Shown one piece after another: positions 41,108 through 49,909 of a stretch of 53,607 nucleotides of DNA. The notes beneath the pieces were generated by a model. It was not told the DNA's origin and made no database searches. It saw nothing but the letters and a program-made list of their open reading frames with translations. The stretch covers positions 1-53,607 of the forward strand of contig CAYJII010000014.1 in the NCBI GenBank assembly GCA_964370225.1. The letters are read 5' to 3'. The position numbers and the translations under genes were made by a program. The stretch is from CAYJII01 sp964370225 (GTDB lineage Bacteria > Bacillota > Clostridia > Oscillospirales > Ruminococcaceae). Positions within the stretch are counted from its first letter, which is position 1. Every line of letters starts with the position of its first letter.

Positions 41108-42934
41108 CTAGTTACTATTTCTTTTCTCTGCACGCATACGCATGTTATGATCAAGCACACGTTTTCTTAAGCGCAAATTATCAGGAGTAACTTCTAGTAA
41201 TTCATCATCTGATAGATACTCTAAGCATTGCTCCAAACTGAATTTTCTTGGTGTAACTAAACGCTGGCTATCATCCGAGCCAGAAGCTCTCATGTTAGTT
41301 AGCTGTTTTCTTTTACATACATTAACAGTCACGTCGCCTACTTTTGGGCTTTCCCCAACTATCATTCCAGCATAAACTTGTGAACCTGGTCCGATGAAAA
41401 GTGTTCCTCTTTCTTGTGCGTTAAATAATCCGTAAGTTACCGCTTCGCCATTTTCAAATGCAACTAAGCTACCAGTTAGACGGCGAGAAATCTCACCTTT
41501 ATATGGAGCATAGCATTCGAAGATTGACGCCATAATTCCCTCACCTTTTGTATCGGTTAAGAATTCGCTACGATATCCGAAGAGTCCTCTTGATGGTACT
41601 AAAAACTCAATTTTCATACGATCACCAACAGGAGTCATTTCTTGCATTTCGCCTTTTCTTGAGCCAAGTTTTTCGATTACTGCTCCAGCACTTTCGCTAG
41701 GCACATCGACAACTAAACGCTCGATTGGCTCGCATTTTTCGCCATCGATATCTTTATATAGTACACGTGGAGGTGATACTTGGAATTCGTATCCTTCGCG
41801 ACGCATGTTTTCCATTAGAATGGAAAGTGCCATTTCGCCACGACCTGCTACGTTATATGAATCTGCAGAATCTGTTTCGCTTACACGCAAAGATACGTCT
41901 TTTAGCGTTTCTCTAAACAATCTGTCTCGGATTTGTCTTGAAGTAACATGCTTACCTTCACGCCCTGCGAAAGGTGAGTTGTTTACGCTAAATGTCATCT
42001 CTATAGTAGGCGCGGATATTTTTACAAATTCCAATGCTTCTGGAGTTTGTGCATCACAGATTGTGTCCCCGATTGAAATATCTGCTATCCCACTAAGCGC
42101 AATGATATTTCCAGCGTCAGCCTCGGTAACTTGAACTTTCCCAAGTGCTTCAAACTGATAAAGTGATACCGCTCTCGCTTTTTTCGGTGGAATTTCGCTA
42201 TTATGGTAGTTACATACAGCAATCTCTTGGTTTTGTTTTATTGTACCACGCTCAATTCTACCGATAGCAATTCTACCCACGAATTCATTATAGTCAATGG
42301 ATGAAACCAACATTTGAAACGGTTCTTCTACCTCTGCTTTAGGAGCAGGGATATACTCAAGAATTGTATCAAAAAGAGGTTTTAGGTCTGTTCCAACAAC
42401 CTCAGGTGAATACGAAGCTGTGCCATGACGACCTGAACAAAACAGTGTCGGTGAGTCAAATTGCTCTTCTGTAGCATTTAGCGCTAATAGCAGCTCTAGC
42501 ACTTCGTCGCAAACTTCGTGAATGCGCTCGTCTGGGCGGTCGATTTTGTTAACAACAACAATAACTCTATGCCCTAGCTCTAAAGCTTTTGATAGTACAA
42601 AACGAGTTTGTGGCATAGTACCCTCGGCAGCATCAACAAGCAAAATTACGCCGTTTACCATTTTAAGTATACGCTCAACTTCTCCAGAAAAGTCAGCATG
42701 CCCAGGTGTGTCGACAATATTAACTTTTACGTCATTGTAAGTTACCGCTGTGTTCTTCGCCAAAATGGTAATTCCACGCTCACGCTCAATATCATTTGAG
42801 TCCATTGCTCTTTCCACTGTCGCTTGATTATCGCGGTAAGCGCCACCTTGCTTTAACATTTCATCTATTAAAGTAGTTTTACCATGGTCAACGTGCGCAA
42901 TAATCGCAATATTTCTTAAGTTTACCGATTCCAA
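41108..42934 (-). CDS. typA: Ribosome-associated GTPase TypA/BipA
   Basis: TTG 42934 is 8 nt after GGAGG, giving 608 residues starting ESVNLRNIAI; the TTG at 42949 overlaps that site. GTPase motifs are AHVDHGKT (G1), RGITI (G2), DTPGH (G3) and NKID (G4). EF-G-like domains II, III and V and the BipA-specific C-terminal domain follow. TypA binds ribosomes and helps 50S assembly and stress adaptation. Monocistronic. Confidence 0.95.
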   Translation of the reverse strand: MESVNLRNIAIIAHVDHGKTTLIDEMLKQGGAYRDNQATVERAMDSNDIERERGITILAKNTAVTYNDVKVNIVDTPGHADFSGEVERILKMVNGVILLVDAAEGTMPQTRFVLSKALELGHRVIVVVNKIDRPDERIHEVCDEVLELLLALNATEEQFDSPTLFCSGRHGTASYSPEVVGTDLKPLFDTILEYIPAPKAEVEEPFQMLVSSIDYNEFVGRIAIGRIERGTIKQNQEIAVCNYHNSEIPPKKARAVSLYQFEALGKVQVTEADAGNIIALSGIADISIGDTICDAQTPEALEFVKISAPTIEMTFSVNNSPFAGREGKHVTSRQIRDRLFRETLKDVSLRVSETDSADSYNVAGRGEMALSILMENMRREGYEFQVSPPRVLYKDIDGEKCEPIERLVVDVPSESAGAVIEKLGSRKGEMQEMTPVGDRMKIEFLVPSRGLFGYRSEFLTDTKGEGIMASIFECYAPYKGEISRRLTGSLVAFENGEAVTYGLFNAQERGTLFIGPGSQVYAGMIVGESPKVGDVTVNVCKRKQLTNMRASGSDDSQRLVTPRKFSLEQCLEYLSDDELLEVTPDNLRLRKRVLDHNMRMRAEKRNSN

Positions 42935-42980
42935 AAAGTATTCCTCCAAATTAAATTTAATTATATTTACTCAGTTCGTA

Positions 42981-43009
42981 ATTATATCATATCCAATTTT
43001 ATAATGCAA
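42981..43009 (-). promoter_or_regulatory. Promoter of typA
   Basis: Minus-strand TTGCAT, 17-bp spacer, TATAAT. Confidence 0.6.
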
Positions 43010-43084
43010 ATTTATTAAACATGCCTTAGCTGTGCGATTATACGATAAAACTTTAAAAAAACTTAAAATATTGCTATATGCGTA

Positions 43085-43113
43085 TTGAAGTATTAACTTA
43101 ATTCTGTTATAAT
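43085..43113 (+). promoter_or_regulatory. Promoter of the HAD-fusion gene
   Basis: TTGAAG, 17-bp spacer, TATAAT, leader about 75 nt. Confidence 0.6.
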
Positions 43114-43193
43114 CTTACTAAATATTTTAATAAAAAAATTTTTTTGTCGCAAAATATGTAATTTTACATATAAATGCAACCAAAGGAGAAAAA

Positions 43194-44396
43194 ATGAATA
43201 GTAAAAAAATTGCCGAGAAATATCTACCACAAATTCTATTTTGTGAAAACGAGCCATTTTATCCTATTTCTATAGGATACGAAATTTTTCAGAGTACTGC
43301 ATACTCAAACACTTTCGCTCGTCCAAAGAAAATTTCTATTAATGGCGATGTTTCTTTTTGCGTAGAATACCAAATTTACTGGCATTATGACATCACGCAT
43401 ATGTTTGATTTAGAGCATATTTGGATTTATGTGGACAAAGACGGTGCTGTAATCGATGCGGAGTGCAGTTTCCACGGTTACTGCAACAAGGCATTACTTG
43501 CGGATAAATCAAATTTAGTGGATAACAACACAGTTAAGCTGTTTTCGCAACCGGGTAAACACGCATTCGCTTCAATCAAAGAAAACTTTGAGATGTGGAC
43601 AGAATTTGCAAATGCGACAACTCTTGATGTGGGCAAAGATGGATTTAGCTCTAATTTTTACGATAATGGTAAATATAAAATCACGCCTTACATAGATAAA
43701 CTCGTGTGCGAGCATATGGAGCAGTATAAATTTACTCCTTCCACTAATTATGTAGTGTATGATTTATCTCAAACCCCACTAATGACATGGGATGAACTAT
43801 TGGCTTCGTTTAACGGCATGGTGGACGAGATTCTTGACGAAATAATTAACTCGAAAAAGCATATTGTTATTTTCACTGACAGCGGCGACACCATAATTGA
43901 TGAAAGCAGCGAAATCCACGAGGGAGACAGTGAACTGGTTTTAAGCGCAAACGTTATTCCTGGTGCGGATATTACTACGAAGACATTACATGAAAAAGGC
44001 TACACTATTGTAATCGTTGCAGATGGTTTAGCACAATCATTTAAAAATGTGTTTAAGCAAAATGATATAGAACACTGCTTTCATGCGATGATTTACTCGG
44101 AATGCATGAAAGTATGCAAGCCCGATGCTAGAATGTTCAAGGCTGCAATGGGTGCTGCTCTTCTTGAGGAGGGCGACATTAACAGAATTATAATGGTGGG
44201 TAATAATCTAAAAAGAGATATTCTTGGAGCAAACAACCTTGGTATAACATCAGTGCTTATTGACTGGTCGACTCGCTATAACATGGTCCCTGACTGCGAA
44301 GAAGAAGTCCCTGATTATACTATTAGCAAACCAAACGAGCTGGTGGATTTAGTTGAAAAGCTAAATGATGAGTTTATTGCCACACTCTTAAACTAA
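43194..44396 (+). CDS. Two-domain protein: unknown N-terminal domain plus HAD hydrolase
   Basis: The 400-residue protein has two parts. Residues 1-210 are aromatic and His-rich (QIYWHYDITHMF, DLEHIWIYVDKDG, ECSFHGYCN) and were not assigned to a named family. Residues 215-400 are a HAD domain: motif I FTDSGDTIID (nucleophile Asp, with Gly at the usual second Asp), motif II at VIVADG, motif III Lys in KVCKPDARMF and motif IV VGNNLKRDILGANNLG. A phosphatase role is inferred. The D-x-G-x-T form of motif I suggests an altered mechanism or substrate. AAGGAG precedes the ATG. It is monocistronic and convergent with argS. Confidence 0.7.
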   Translation: MNSKKIAEKYLPQILFCENEPFYPISIGYEIFQSTAYSNTFARPKKISINGDVSFCVEYQIYWHYDITHMFDLEHIWIYVDKDGAVIDAECSFHGYCNKALLADKSNLVDNNTVKLFSQPGKHAFASIKENFEMWTEFANATTLDVGKDGFSSNFYDNGKYKITPYIDKLVCEHMEQYKFTPSTNYVVYDLSQTPLMTWDELLASFNGMVDEILDEIINSKKHIVIFTDSGDTIIDESSEIHEGDSELVLSANVIPGADITTKTLHEKGYTIVIVADGLAQSFKNVFKQNDIEHCFHAMIYSECMKVCKPDARMFKAAMGAALLEEGDINRIIMVGNNLKRDILGANNLGITSVLIDWSTRYNMVPDCEEEVPDYTISKPNELVDLVEKLNDEFIATLLN

Positions 44397-44414
44397 ATTT
44401 CAATCCTATTTAAA

Positions 44415-44448
44415 AATCCCCTAAACGCCAAAATGCGTTTAGGGGATT
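44415..44448 (-). terminator. Terminator of argS
   Basis: A perfect 14-bp stem AATCCCCTAAACGC with 6-nt loop, followed on the minus strand by TTTTTAAA. It also lies just after the convergent HAD gene. Confidence 0.85.
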
Positions 44449-44452
44449 AATG

Positions 44453-46177
44453 CTACATCAGTTCTACAGCTTCGATTGCAAGCAAGTCAAAATGCTTAAG
44501 TAAAGCACTTTTGGTTTTTATGCAAATATCTAGCCAAGCATTTTGTTTTGCTTTATCTTCTTCATTCATGATATGATTTTCATGATAAAACTTTGAAAAT
44601 AGTTGTGCTATTTGATATGCGTTTTCGCAGATATAGTTTGGCGCTTTGTCATTATATGCGCTAACTATAACCTCGTTACTCATTGCTAGTTTTAGTAAAA
44701 GCTCTCTCTCGGAGTCCGTGTAAATTCCGCTTGCAGAATTATTTGAAATCTCATCACTAAATTTATTGAGTATCGAGTTAATACGAGCAACTGTATATAA
44801 TAAAAAGCCTCCTGTTTTCCCTTCAAACGAAGTAAACTTGTCCAAATCGAAAACATAATCTTTCGCTCTGTGGTTGATTAAATCGGAGAATTTAATCGTA
44901 GCTACAGTGATTTTTTTTGCGATTTCCTCTTTGTCTAGATCGTCACTGAATTTTGAAGCTAGAATTTTTTCATACACAGTAGCGTACACGATATCATAAA
45001 ATTCGGATAATCTCATAACTCCGCCATCACGAGTTTTGTATGGTTTGCCATCACTGCCGTTCATCGTACCAAATCCTAAGTGCAACAGCTCTGTGTTCTC
45101 AGCCACTACTTGGGCTTTTTTCGCACAACGGAAAACTTGCGTAAAATGCAAAGATTGACGGCTGTCAACGATGTACCAAATCTCACTTGGGCAAAATTCG
45201 TCATTTCTTTGCACGAGTGTTGCCAAATCAGTAGTAGCATAAATATTGGAGTTGTCTGATTTTTTTATTATTACAGGAGGGATTGTTATTTTGTCGTCGT
45301 CTTCTGCAACGTCTACAACCATTGCACCCATGCTTTCCTCAAGTAGATTTTTTTCGTTTAAGATGTCAATTAACTTCGGTACAAATTTTTCAGCATCACT
45401 TTCGCCATACCACAAGTCAAATGATACATTCAAAAGATCGTAATTCGCCTTAATTCCCGCGATGGAAATCTCCATTATTTTTTTCCACACCTCTGTGTAT
45501 TTCTCATGTCCAGATTGCAGTAATGCTGTGATGTTTTGCGCCTTTGCTTTAAACTCTGCGTCATCCTTGCTTTTAGCGCTAGCAAATGGATAAATCGCAT
45601 TAAGCTCACTTTCGCTCAACTCAACTTTGCACAAATCATCTCCATAGCGCTCTTCCATCTCCGCTATAACAAGCCCAATTTGTAATCCCCAGTCCCCTAA
45701 ATGCACATCGGCTACTGTTTTTCTACCAGTTGCACAAGCTATCTTTTTCAGCGCTTCTCCAATAACTGCAGAACGCAGATGCCCTATGTGCAGCGGTTTT
45801 GCAACATTTGGTCCTCCATAGTCGAGGAAAATAGTTTCAGCGGTTTCACATTGTGGTATCCCGAAATTTTCATCACTATAAATTTCGTTATTGTACTTTA
45901 AGATATACTCATCTGTAACATCAAAATTGATGAAACCTGCTCCAACCATCTCGATATTTTTCATGATATCGTCGCCTTGCAATTTTGCGATTACATCACT
46001 TGCAATTGCAGCTGGGGCTTTTTTGTGCAGTTTAGCACCCGCCAAAGCACCATTACATTGGAACTGGCATAGGTCTGGCCTGTTTGAAATTTTCACTTCG
46101 CCCAAACTTTTCTCGTAACCACATGCAGCGAATGCCTCCGAAACTTTCGCTGATAAAAACTCTGTTATTGTTTGCAT
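44453..46177 (-). CDS. argS: Arginyl-tRNA synthetase
   Basis: The 574-residue class I synthetase has the ArgS-specific N-terminal domain, then GPNVAKPLHIGHLRSAVIGE with the HIGH motif, a Rossmann catalytic core, YKTRDGGVMRLSEF in the KMSKS region (as in other ArgS proteins lacking a canonical KMSKS) and a C-terminal anticodon-binding helical domain ending LLAIEAVELM. It charges tRNA-Arg with arginine. AGGAGGAG precedes the ATG at 46177. Expression appears controlled by a ribosome-mediated attenuator in the 200-nt leader (see leader peptide, hairpin and terminator entries). Confidence 0.96.
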   Translation of the reverse strand: MQTITEFLSAKVSEAFAACGYEKSLGEVKISNRPDLCQFQCNGALAGAKLHKKAPAAIASDVIAKLQGDDIMKNIEMVGAGFINFDVTDEYILKYNNEIYSDENFGIPQCETAETIFLDYGGPNVAKPLHIGHLRSAVIGEALKKIACATGRKTVADVHLGDWGLQIGLVIAEMEERYGDDLCKVELSESELNAIYPFASAKSKDDAEFKAKAQNITALLQSGHEKYTEVWKKIMEISIAGIKANYDLLNVSFDLWYGESDAEKFVPKLIDILNEKNLLEESMGAMVVDVAEDDDKITIPPVIIKKSDNSNIYATTDLATLVQRNDEFCPSEIWYIVDSRQSLHFTQVFRCAKKAQVVAENTELLHLGFGTMNGSDGKPYKTRDGGVMRLSEFYDIVYATVYEKILASKFSDDLDKEEIAKKITVATIKFSDLINHRAKDYVFDLDKFTSFEGKTGGFLLYTVARINSILNKFSDEISNNSASGIYTDSERELLLKLAMSNEVIVSAYNDKAPNYICENAYQIAQLFSKFYHENHIMNEEDKAKQNAWLDICIKTKSALLKHFDLLAIEAVELM

Positions 46178-46193
46178 ATATTTTTCTCCTCCT

Positions 46194-46233
46194 AAAATAA
46201 AAACACCGCTAAGCGCTGTGGCTTATCAGTGTT
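46194..46233 (-). terminator. Attenuator terminator upstream of argS
   Basis: Minus-strand arms AACACTGATAAGC and GCTTAGCGGTGTT form a 13-bp stem with one mismatch and one G-U (6-nt loop), followed by TTTTTATTTT and then directly the argS ribosome site. It terminates transcripts before argS unless the 5' arm is captured by the antiterminator. Confidence 0.85.
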
Positions 46234-46283
46234 TGAAAAGATATATTCACTCCACTTTCATTAAGGCACACAGCATATCTAGC

Positions 46284-46304
46284 TTGCACCCAATAAGGGC
46301 GCAA
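46284..46304 (-). promoter_or_regulatory. Anti-antiterminator hairpin and antiterminator segment of the argS leader
   Basis: Minus-strand TTGCGCCC-TTATT-GGGTGCAA forms an 8-bp stem with one G-U, starting 2 nt after the leader-peptide stop. Its loop and 3' arm (CTTATTGGGTG, 46287-46297) can instead pair with CACTGATAAG (46222-46231), the 5' arm of the terminator, in ten pairs with one bulged G. A ribosome stalled on the Arg codons would cover the 5' arm and favour that pairing. Confidence 0.75.
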
Positions 46305-46306
46305 AC

Positions 46307-46348
46307 TTATCGTCTGCGTCGAATCGAAAGTGTGTATAATAAAATCAT
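46307..46348 (-). CDS. argS leader peptide with four consecutive Arg codons
   Basis: ATG 46348, preceded by AGAGGTAATACT, opens a 13-codon frame, MILLYTLSIRRRR, ending in TAA. The last four sense codons are CGA CGC AGA CGA, all arginine, of both codon boxes. It lies about 23 nt into the transcript of a consensus promoter and just before the alternative hairpins and terminator in front of argS. The arrangement is that of a leader peptide sensing charged tRNA-Arg: starvation stalls the ribosome at these codons and prevents termination. Confidence 0.85.
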   Translation of the reverse strand: MILLYTLSIRRRR

Positions 46349-46377
46349 AGTATTACCTCTTTGCTTTTGTGATGAAG

Positions 46378-46406
46378 ATTATACCACAAAATCACTCTTT
46401 TGTCAA
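46378..46406 (-). promoter_or_regulatory. Consensus promoter of the argS leader
   Basis: Minus-strand TTGACA, exactly 17 bp, TATAAT; predicted start near 46371, about 194 nt before argS. Confidence 0.8.
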
Positions 46407-46459
46407 GAAATCACAGCATGTGACCCACTTTAACCGAGTCTGCTTTCATGCGCTAATCA

Positions 46460-46810
46460 TCATAGCAAAAACTCGTTCGAGTCCGCTGGTGCAGATTCTC
46501 TATCAGTACTTGTGTACTCTCTCACTGCTTCACACACAGTTATTTTATAGCTTTCAAACAGCGTATTTTTCCCTTTTGCCTGACTCATTCTATGATCTAA
46601 ATTATTACGCCATTTGCTCAGCGCTTCTTCGCTTTCCCACACATTCATTGACAAAAGTTTGCCTTCTTCATTTAAGCTTTGAAATCTCTCCGCGCTAATA
46701 AAACCATCAGCGTTCGCAAGCATCGGTTTTAGCATCGCAGCTAGCTCTAGATATTTTTCCATACCCTCTTTTGTTGGCTTAACTTCAAATAAAACTATCA
46801 ATTTACTCAT
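46460..46810 (-). CDS. Antibiotic biosynthesis monooxygenase (ABM) domain protein
   Basis: The 116-residue protein has the ferredoxin-like ABM fold: LIVLFEVKPTKEGMEKYLEL, ADGFISAERFQS, GKLLSMNVWESEEALSKW and HRMSQAKGK. Such small dimers can be quinol or heme monooxygenases or have unknown roles in metabolism. The start codon overlaps the ogt stop as ATGA, so translation is coupled. The C-terminal extension is polar (TSTDRESAPADSNEF) and unremarkable. Confidence 0.85.
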   Translation of the reverse strand: MSKLIVLFEVKPTKEGMEKYLELAAMLKPMLANADGFISAERFQSLNEEGKLLSMNVWESEEALSKWRNNLDHRMSQAKGKNTLFESYKITVCEAVREYTSTDRESAPADSNEFLL

Positions 46811-47265
46811 ATATTTTCATGCTCCATTTCCAACAAAAACTTTTTCATATCAAGCCCACCTGCATATCCCACTAGTTTTCCGCTAGCTCCGATAACTCTG
46901 TGGCAAGGAACGACAATAATCATTGGGTTTTTGTTGTTTGCTAGCCCCACTGCCCTGCTCGCCTTTTCATTGCCCACAGCTTTTGCGATATCTTTATATG
47001 TACGCGTTTCGCCATATGGTATAGCTATAAGCGCTTGCCACACTTTCTTTTGAAACTCAGTACCACGCATTTCGTAGTTAAAGCTAAAATCTTTACGTTT
47101 GCCCTCAATATATTCGTTTATCTGTTTTATCACTTCATCTGTAAGCTCATTGCGCTCACCAAGATTTTTTTCGATTTCGTTTAATTTTTTAACGGAATAC
47201 ACGATGTCTCCCTCATAATCTACTCGCATCTGCCCGAGTTTAGTATCGTAAACTGCATAAGTCAT
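46807..47265 (-). CDS. ogt: Methylated-DNA--protein-cysteine methyltransferase
   Basis: The 152-residue protein has the Ogt/Ada active site IVVPCHRVIGASG, where the Cys accepts methyl groups from O6-methylguanine, plus YGETRTYKDIAKAVG and the RAVGLANNKNP arginine-finger helix. The N-terminal domain is short, as in Ogt. It repairs O6-alkylguanine in a suicide reaction. AAGGAGG precedes the ATG. It is followed by a 4-nt overlapping ABM gene. Confidence 0.94.
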   Translation of the reverse strand: MTYAVYDTKLGQMRVDYEGDIVYSVKKLNEIEKNLGERNELTDEVIKQINEYIEGKRKDFSFNYEMRGTEFQKKVWQALIAIPYGETRTYKDIAKAVGNEKASRAVGLANNKNPMIIVVPCHRVIGASGKLVGYAGGLDMKKFLLEMEHENI

Positions 47266-47347
47266 TGTATTTTCCTCCTTAAATTTTTCTGTAAATTCAT
47301 CTTATAATTATAACATCCCAATCAATAATATTCCAGTACAAAATTTC

Positions 47348-48163
47348 CTATTTCATAATTTTAGGAGCTATGTTTTGAGTCTTGTATTTTTGCGGACTCA
47401 CACCCACACTTTTCTTAAATGCTTTTGCGAATACATACGGGTCGGTGTACCCCAAAGAAATCGCTACTTCGCTCACTCGATAATTACCAGTTTGCAGTAA
47501 AAACTTTGCCTTTTCTATCCTAAAATTTATCAAATATTCTTGAGGGGACACATCATATATTGACTTAAATACACGCGAAAAATAGCTCCTGTCAATATTG
47601 AGATGCTTTGCAATATTACCAATTGAAATATTGCGTGAATAATTCATATTGATATATTTAACCGCTTCATCGGCATACCATTCAGTAGTATTATTAAAAT
47701 CATTACTAGTGAGCCCCGCAAACAAATCGTAAAAATAGCTCATCTGCTTAAACTCAAACTTAGGGCTTGCGCTATCTAGTTTATGAATATTTTCGAGTGC
47801 TTCATAAACCTCAAAATTATGTGATAAGTCTATTATCTGATTTTTATTAAACATCGTTTTACTCAGCATGCTTGGGACTTTCTCCCCCTGAAAACCAATC
47901 CAGTGATATGACCACGGGTTTAAATCGTCCGCCTGATAATATGTCAGCTGGTTTGGATAAATCAAAAAAGCCATGTCCTTTTTCACGACATTTTCCTCAT
48001 TATTGATTTTAAATATTCCCTGTCCACTTTTTACAAAATGGATTAAATAGTGGTCGCGAACAAATGGTCCGAATGAATACGAAGGTTTGCAAATTTCAAA
48101 ACCTGTGTGATATACCTTTGTTTCTTTCTCAATGAATAGCCCCGACATTTGTATATTAATCAT
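47348..48163 (-). CDS. AraC-family regulator
   Basis: The 271-residue protein has an AraC-type cupin sensor (SGQGIFKINNEENVVKKDMAFLIYP, about 45-70) and two C-terminal helix-turn-helix units (NISIGNIAKHLNIDRSYFSRVF and RVSEVAISLGYTDPYVFAKAF). It should respond to a sugar. It is divergent from the GH31 gene, whose promoter has a TATAAT but a poor -35, so activation by this protein is likely. GGAGAAGAA precedes the ATG. Confidence 0.92.
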   Translation of the reverse strand: MINIQMSGLFIEKETKVYHTGFEICKPSYSFGPFVRDHYLIHFVKSGQGIFKINNEENVVKKDMAFLIYPNQLTYYQADDLNPWSYHWIGFQGEKVPSMLSKTMFNKNQIIDLSHNFEVYEALENIHKLDSASPKFEFKQMSYFYDLFAGLTSNDFNNTTEWYADEAVKYINMNYSRNISIGNIAKHLNIDRSYFSRVFKSIYDVSPQEYLINFRIEKAKFLLQTGNYRVSEVAISLGYTDPYVFAKAFKKSVGVSPQKYKTQNIAPKIMK

Positions 48164-48200
48164 TTCTTCTCCATATCACATTTTAACGTATTTTAGTAAC

Positions 48201-48229
48201 ATTATAACATTTTATTTTTCTCAAATCAA
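48201..48229 (-). promoter_or_regulatory. Promoter of the AraC regulator
   Basis: Minus-strand TTGATT, 17-bp spacer, TATAAT. It overlaps the opposing GH31 promoter region, whose -10 (TATAAT at 48232-48237) has no good -35. Confidence 0.5.
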
Positions 48230-48266
48230 TGTATAATTAATTAATATCAATTAGAGGAGTGTATTT

Positions 48267-49796
48267 ATGCAACAAATAAAAATTTTAGATAACGAAAAAT
48301 GGTGGGGTGGCAAAGTAGAATTAGGCTACAAGATGCCATATGACCAAAATACTATAGCTACAATTAATCTTTATAACGAATCATCGCCAAATGAATCATC
48401 TGCAAACGAATTGATGCCACTACTTTTATCAAATAAAGGTAGAATTATCTGGTGTGAAGATGGTTTTTCCTGCAAATTTGATAAAGGCATCATCGAAGTT
48501 TCAAGCCATGGTGAAATTGTGCTTGAGGACACAAAAGGAAATCTGCAAACTGCGTATACTAATTCCGAAAAATACACAAAGCCAACTCAAGAATTACTAC
48601 CGGAGAGCGTGTATTCTGTTGCGCAATTTAACAGCTGGATAGAGCTGATTTATGACCAAAGCGAGACAGGTATCCTTACATATGCACAATCGATTATCGA
48701 CAATGGGTACACACCTGGGATTTTGATGATTGATGATAACTGGCAAGAGGATTATGGCGTTTGGGAATTTAGTGCAAAGAGATTTCAAAACCCAAAACAA
48801 ATGATGCAAAAACTAAATGCAATGGGGTTTGAAATCATGCTATGGGTTTGCCCTTTTGTAAGTCCAGACAGCCAAGTATTTAGATATTTGAGAGATAATG
48901 ACTGCTTCATTAAGGATAAAAATGGTAACGTCGCAATAAGAGAATGGTGGAATGGATATAGTGCTGTACTTGACTTAACAAACCCTAAAGCACATCAGTG
49001 GTTTAAGGGAACTCTTGATAATCTCGTCGACGAATACGGTGTCAAGGGATTTAAATTTGATGCTGGCGGTGGCTACAGCTATTTAGACGACGACATTTGC
49101 TTTGAAAATGTAAATACCCTCGACCAAATCAGAATTTACAGCGAATTTTGCGCTCTTTATCCATATAACGAGTTGCGCACAGGCTACAAAACCGCTAACT
49201 TAAGACTCGCACAAAGATTGTGTGACAAAGAACATAAATGGTTTGACAACGGCATTGAGTCACTTATCCCAAATGGGTTGTTACAAAATATGCTTGGCTA
49301 CAAATATAACTGCCCCGATATGATTGGTTGCGGAGAATACCGCCATTTCTTAGAAGTTAACGACTCACTTGACCAAGAATTATTTGTAAGATACGCGCAA
49401 ATCGCAGCACTTTTCCCAATAATGCAGTTTTCTGCGTCACCGTTCCGTGTGCTAAGCGAAGAAAACAATAGATACTGCTTTGAGGCTGCTGAAATACATA
49501 GGAAGTTTGGCGATTACATTATTAAACAAGCAAAACTTGCAAACGAAAACAAAATGCCACTCATGATGCATATGGCAATCGCATATCCTGACAATGGGTA
49601 TGAAAATGTAGATACTCAGTTTATGCTTGGAACCGATTTATTAGTTGCACCGTCCACCAAACAGAATGAGCGTAGTAAAACTGTGTTTATCCCACAAGGC
49701 GAATGGATTGGCGATGACGCAACTGAAATAAGCGGACCTTGTGAAATCACTATAGATGTGCCACTGAGCCGCTTACCCTATTATAAGAAAAAATAA
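48267..49796 (+). CDS. Glycoside hydrolase family 31, alpha-glycosidase
   Basis: The 509-residue protein is short for GH31 and lacks a signal peptide and long C-terminal domains. Visible motifs are GILMIDDNW and MLWVCPFVSPDS in the barrel, nucleophile GFKFDAGGG with Asp265, and NCPDMIGCGEYR with Asp351 as probable acid/base. GH31 contains alpha-glucosidases, alpha-xylosidases and sulfoquinovosidases; the exact specificity is open. AGAGGAG precedes the ATG. It is divergent from an AraC regulator that probably activates it. Confidence 0.87.
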   Translation: MQQIKILDNEKWWGGKVELGYKMPYDQNTIATINLYNESSPNESSANELMPLLLSNKGRIIWCEDGFSCKFDKGIIEVSSHGEIVLEDTKGNLQTAYTNSEKYTKPTQELLPESVYSVAQFNSWIELIYDQSETGILTYAQSIIDNGYTPGILMIDDNWQEDYGVWEFSAKRFQNPKQMMQKLNAMGFEIMLWVCPFVSPDSQVFRYLRDNDCFIKDKNGNVAIREWWNGYSAVLDLTNPKAHQWFKGTLDNLVDEYGVKGFKFDAGGGYSYLDDDICFENVNTLDQIRIYSEFCALYPYNELRTGYKTANLRLAQRLCDKEHKWFDNGIESLIPNGLLQNMLGYKYNCPDMIGCGEYRHFLEVNDSLDQELFVRYAQIAALFPIMQFSASPFRVLSEENNRYCFEAAEIHRKFGDYIIKQAKLANENKMPLMMHMAIAYPDNGYENVDTQFMLGTDLLVAPSTKQNERSKTVFIPQGEWIGDDATEISGPCEITIDVPLSRLPYYKKK

Positions 49797-49839
49797 TCAC
49801 ATGTAGCGCTTACAAAATTTAGTTTGTGCTATTCTTACC

Positions 49840-49868
49840 TTGAAAAAAATTTACCAGTCTGCTATAAT
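49840..49868 (+). promoter_or_regulatory. Promoter of ppa
   Basis: TTGAAA, 17-bp spacer, TATAAT. Confidence 0.65.
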
Positions 49869-49909
49869 TAAGATGATAGTTTTAGTTAATTTGAAAGGGT
49901 GGTAATAGT

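Noticed and set aside
46178..46459. T-box riboswitch upstream of argS
   Set aside because: No T-box sequence or specifier loop is visible; the leader peptide and alternative hairpins explain the region.
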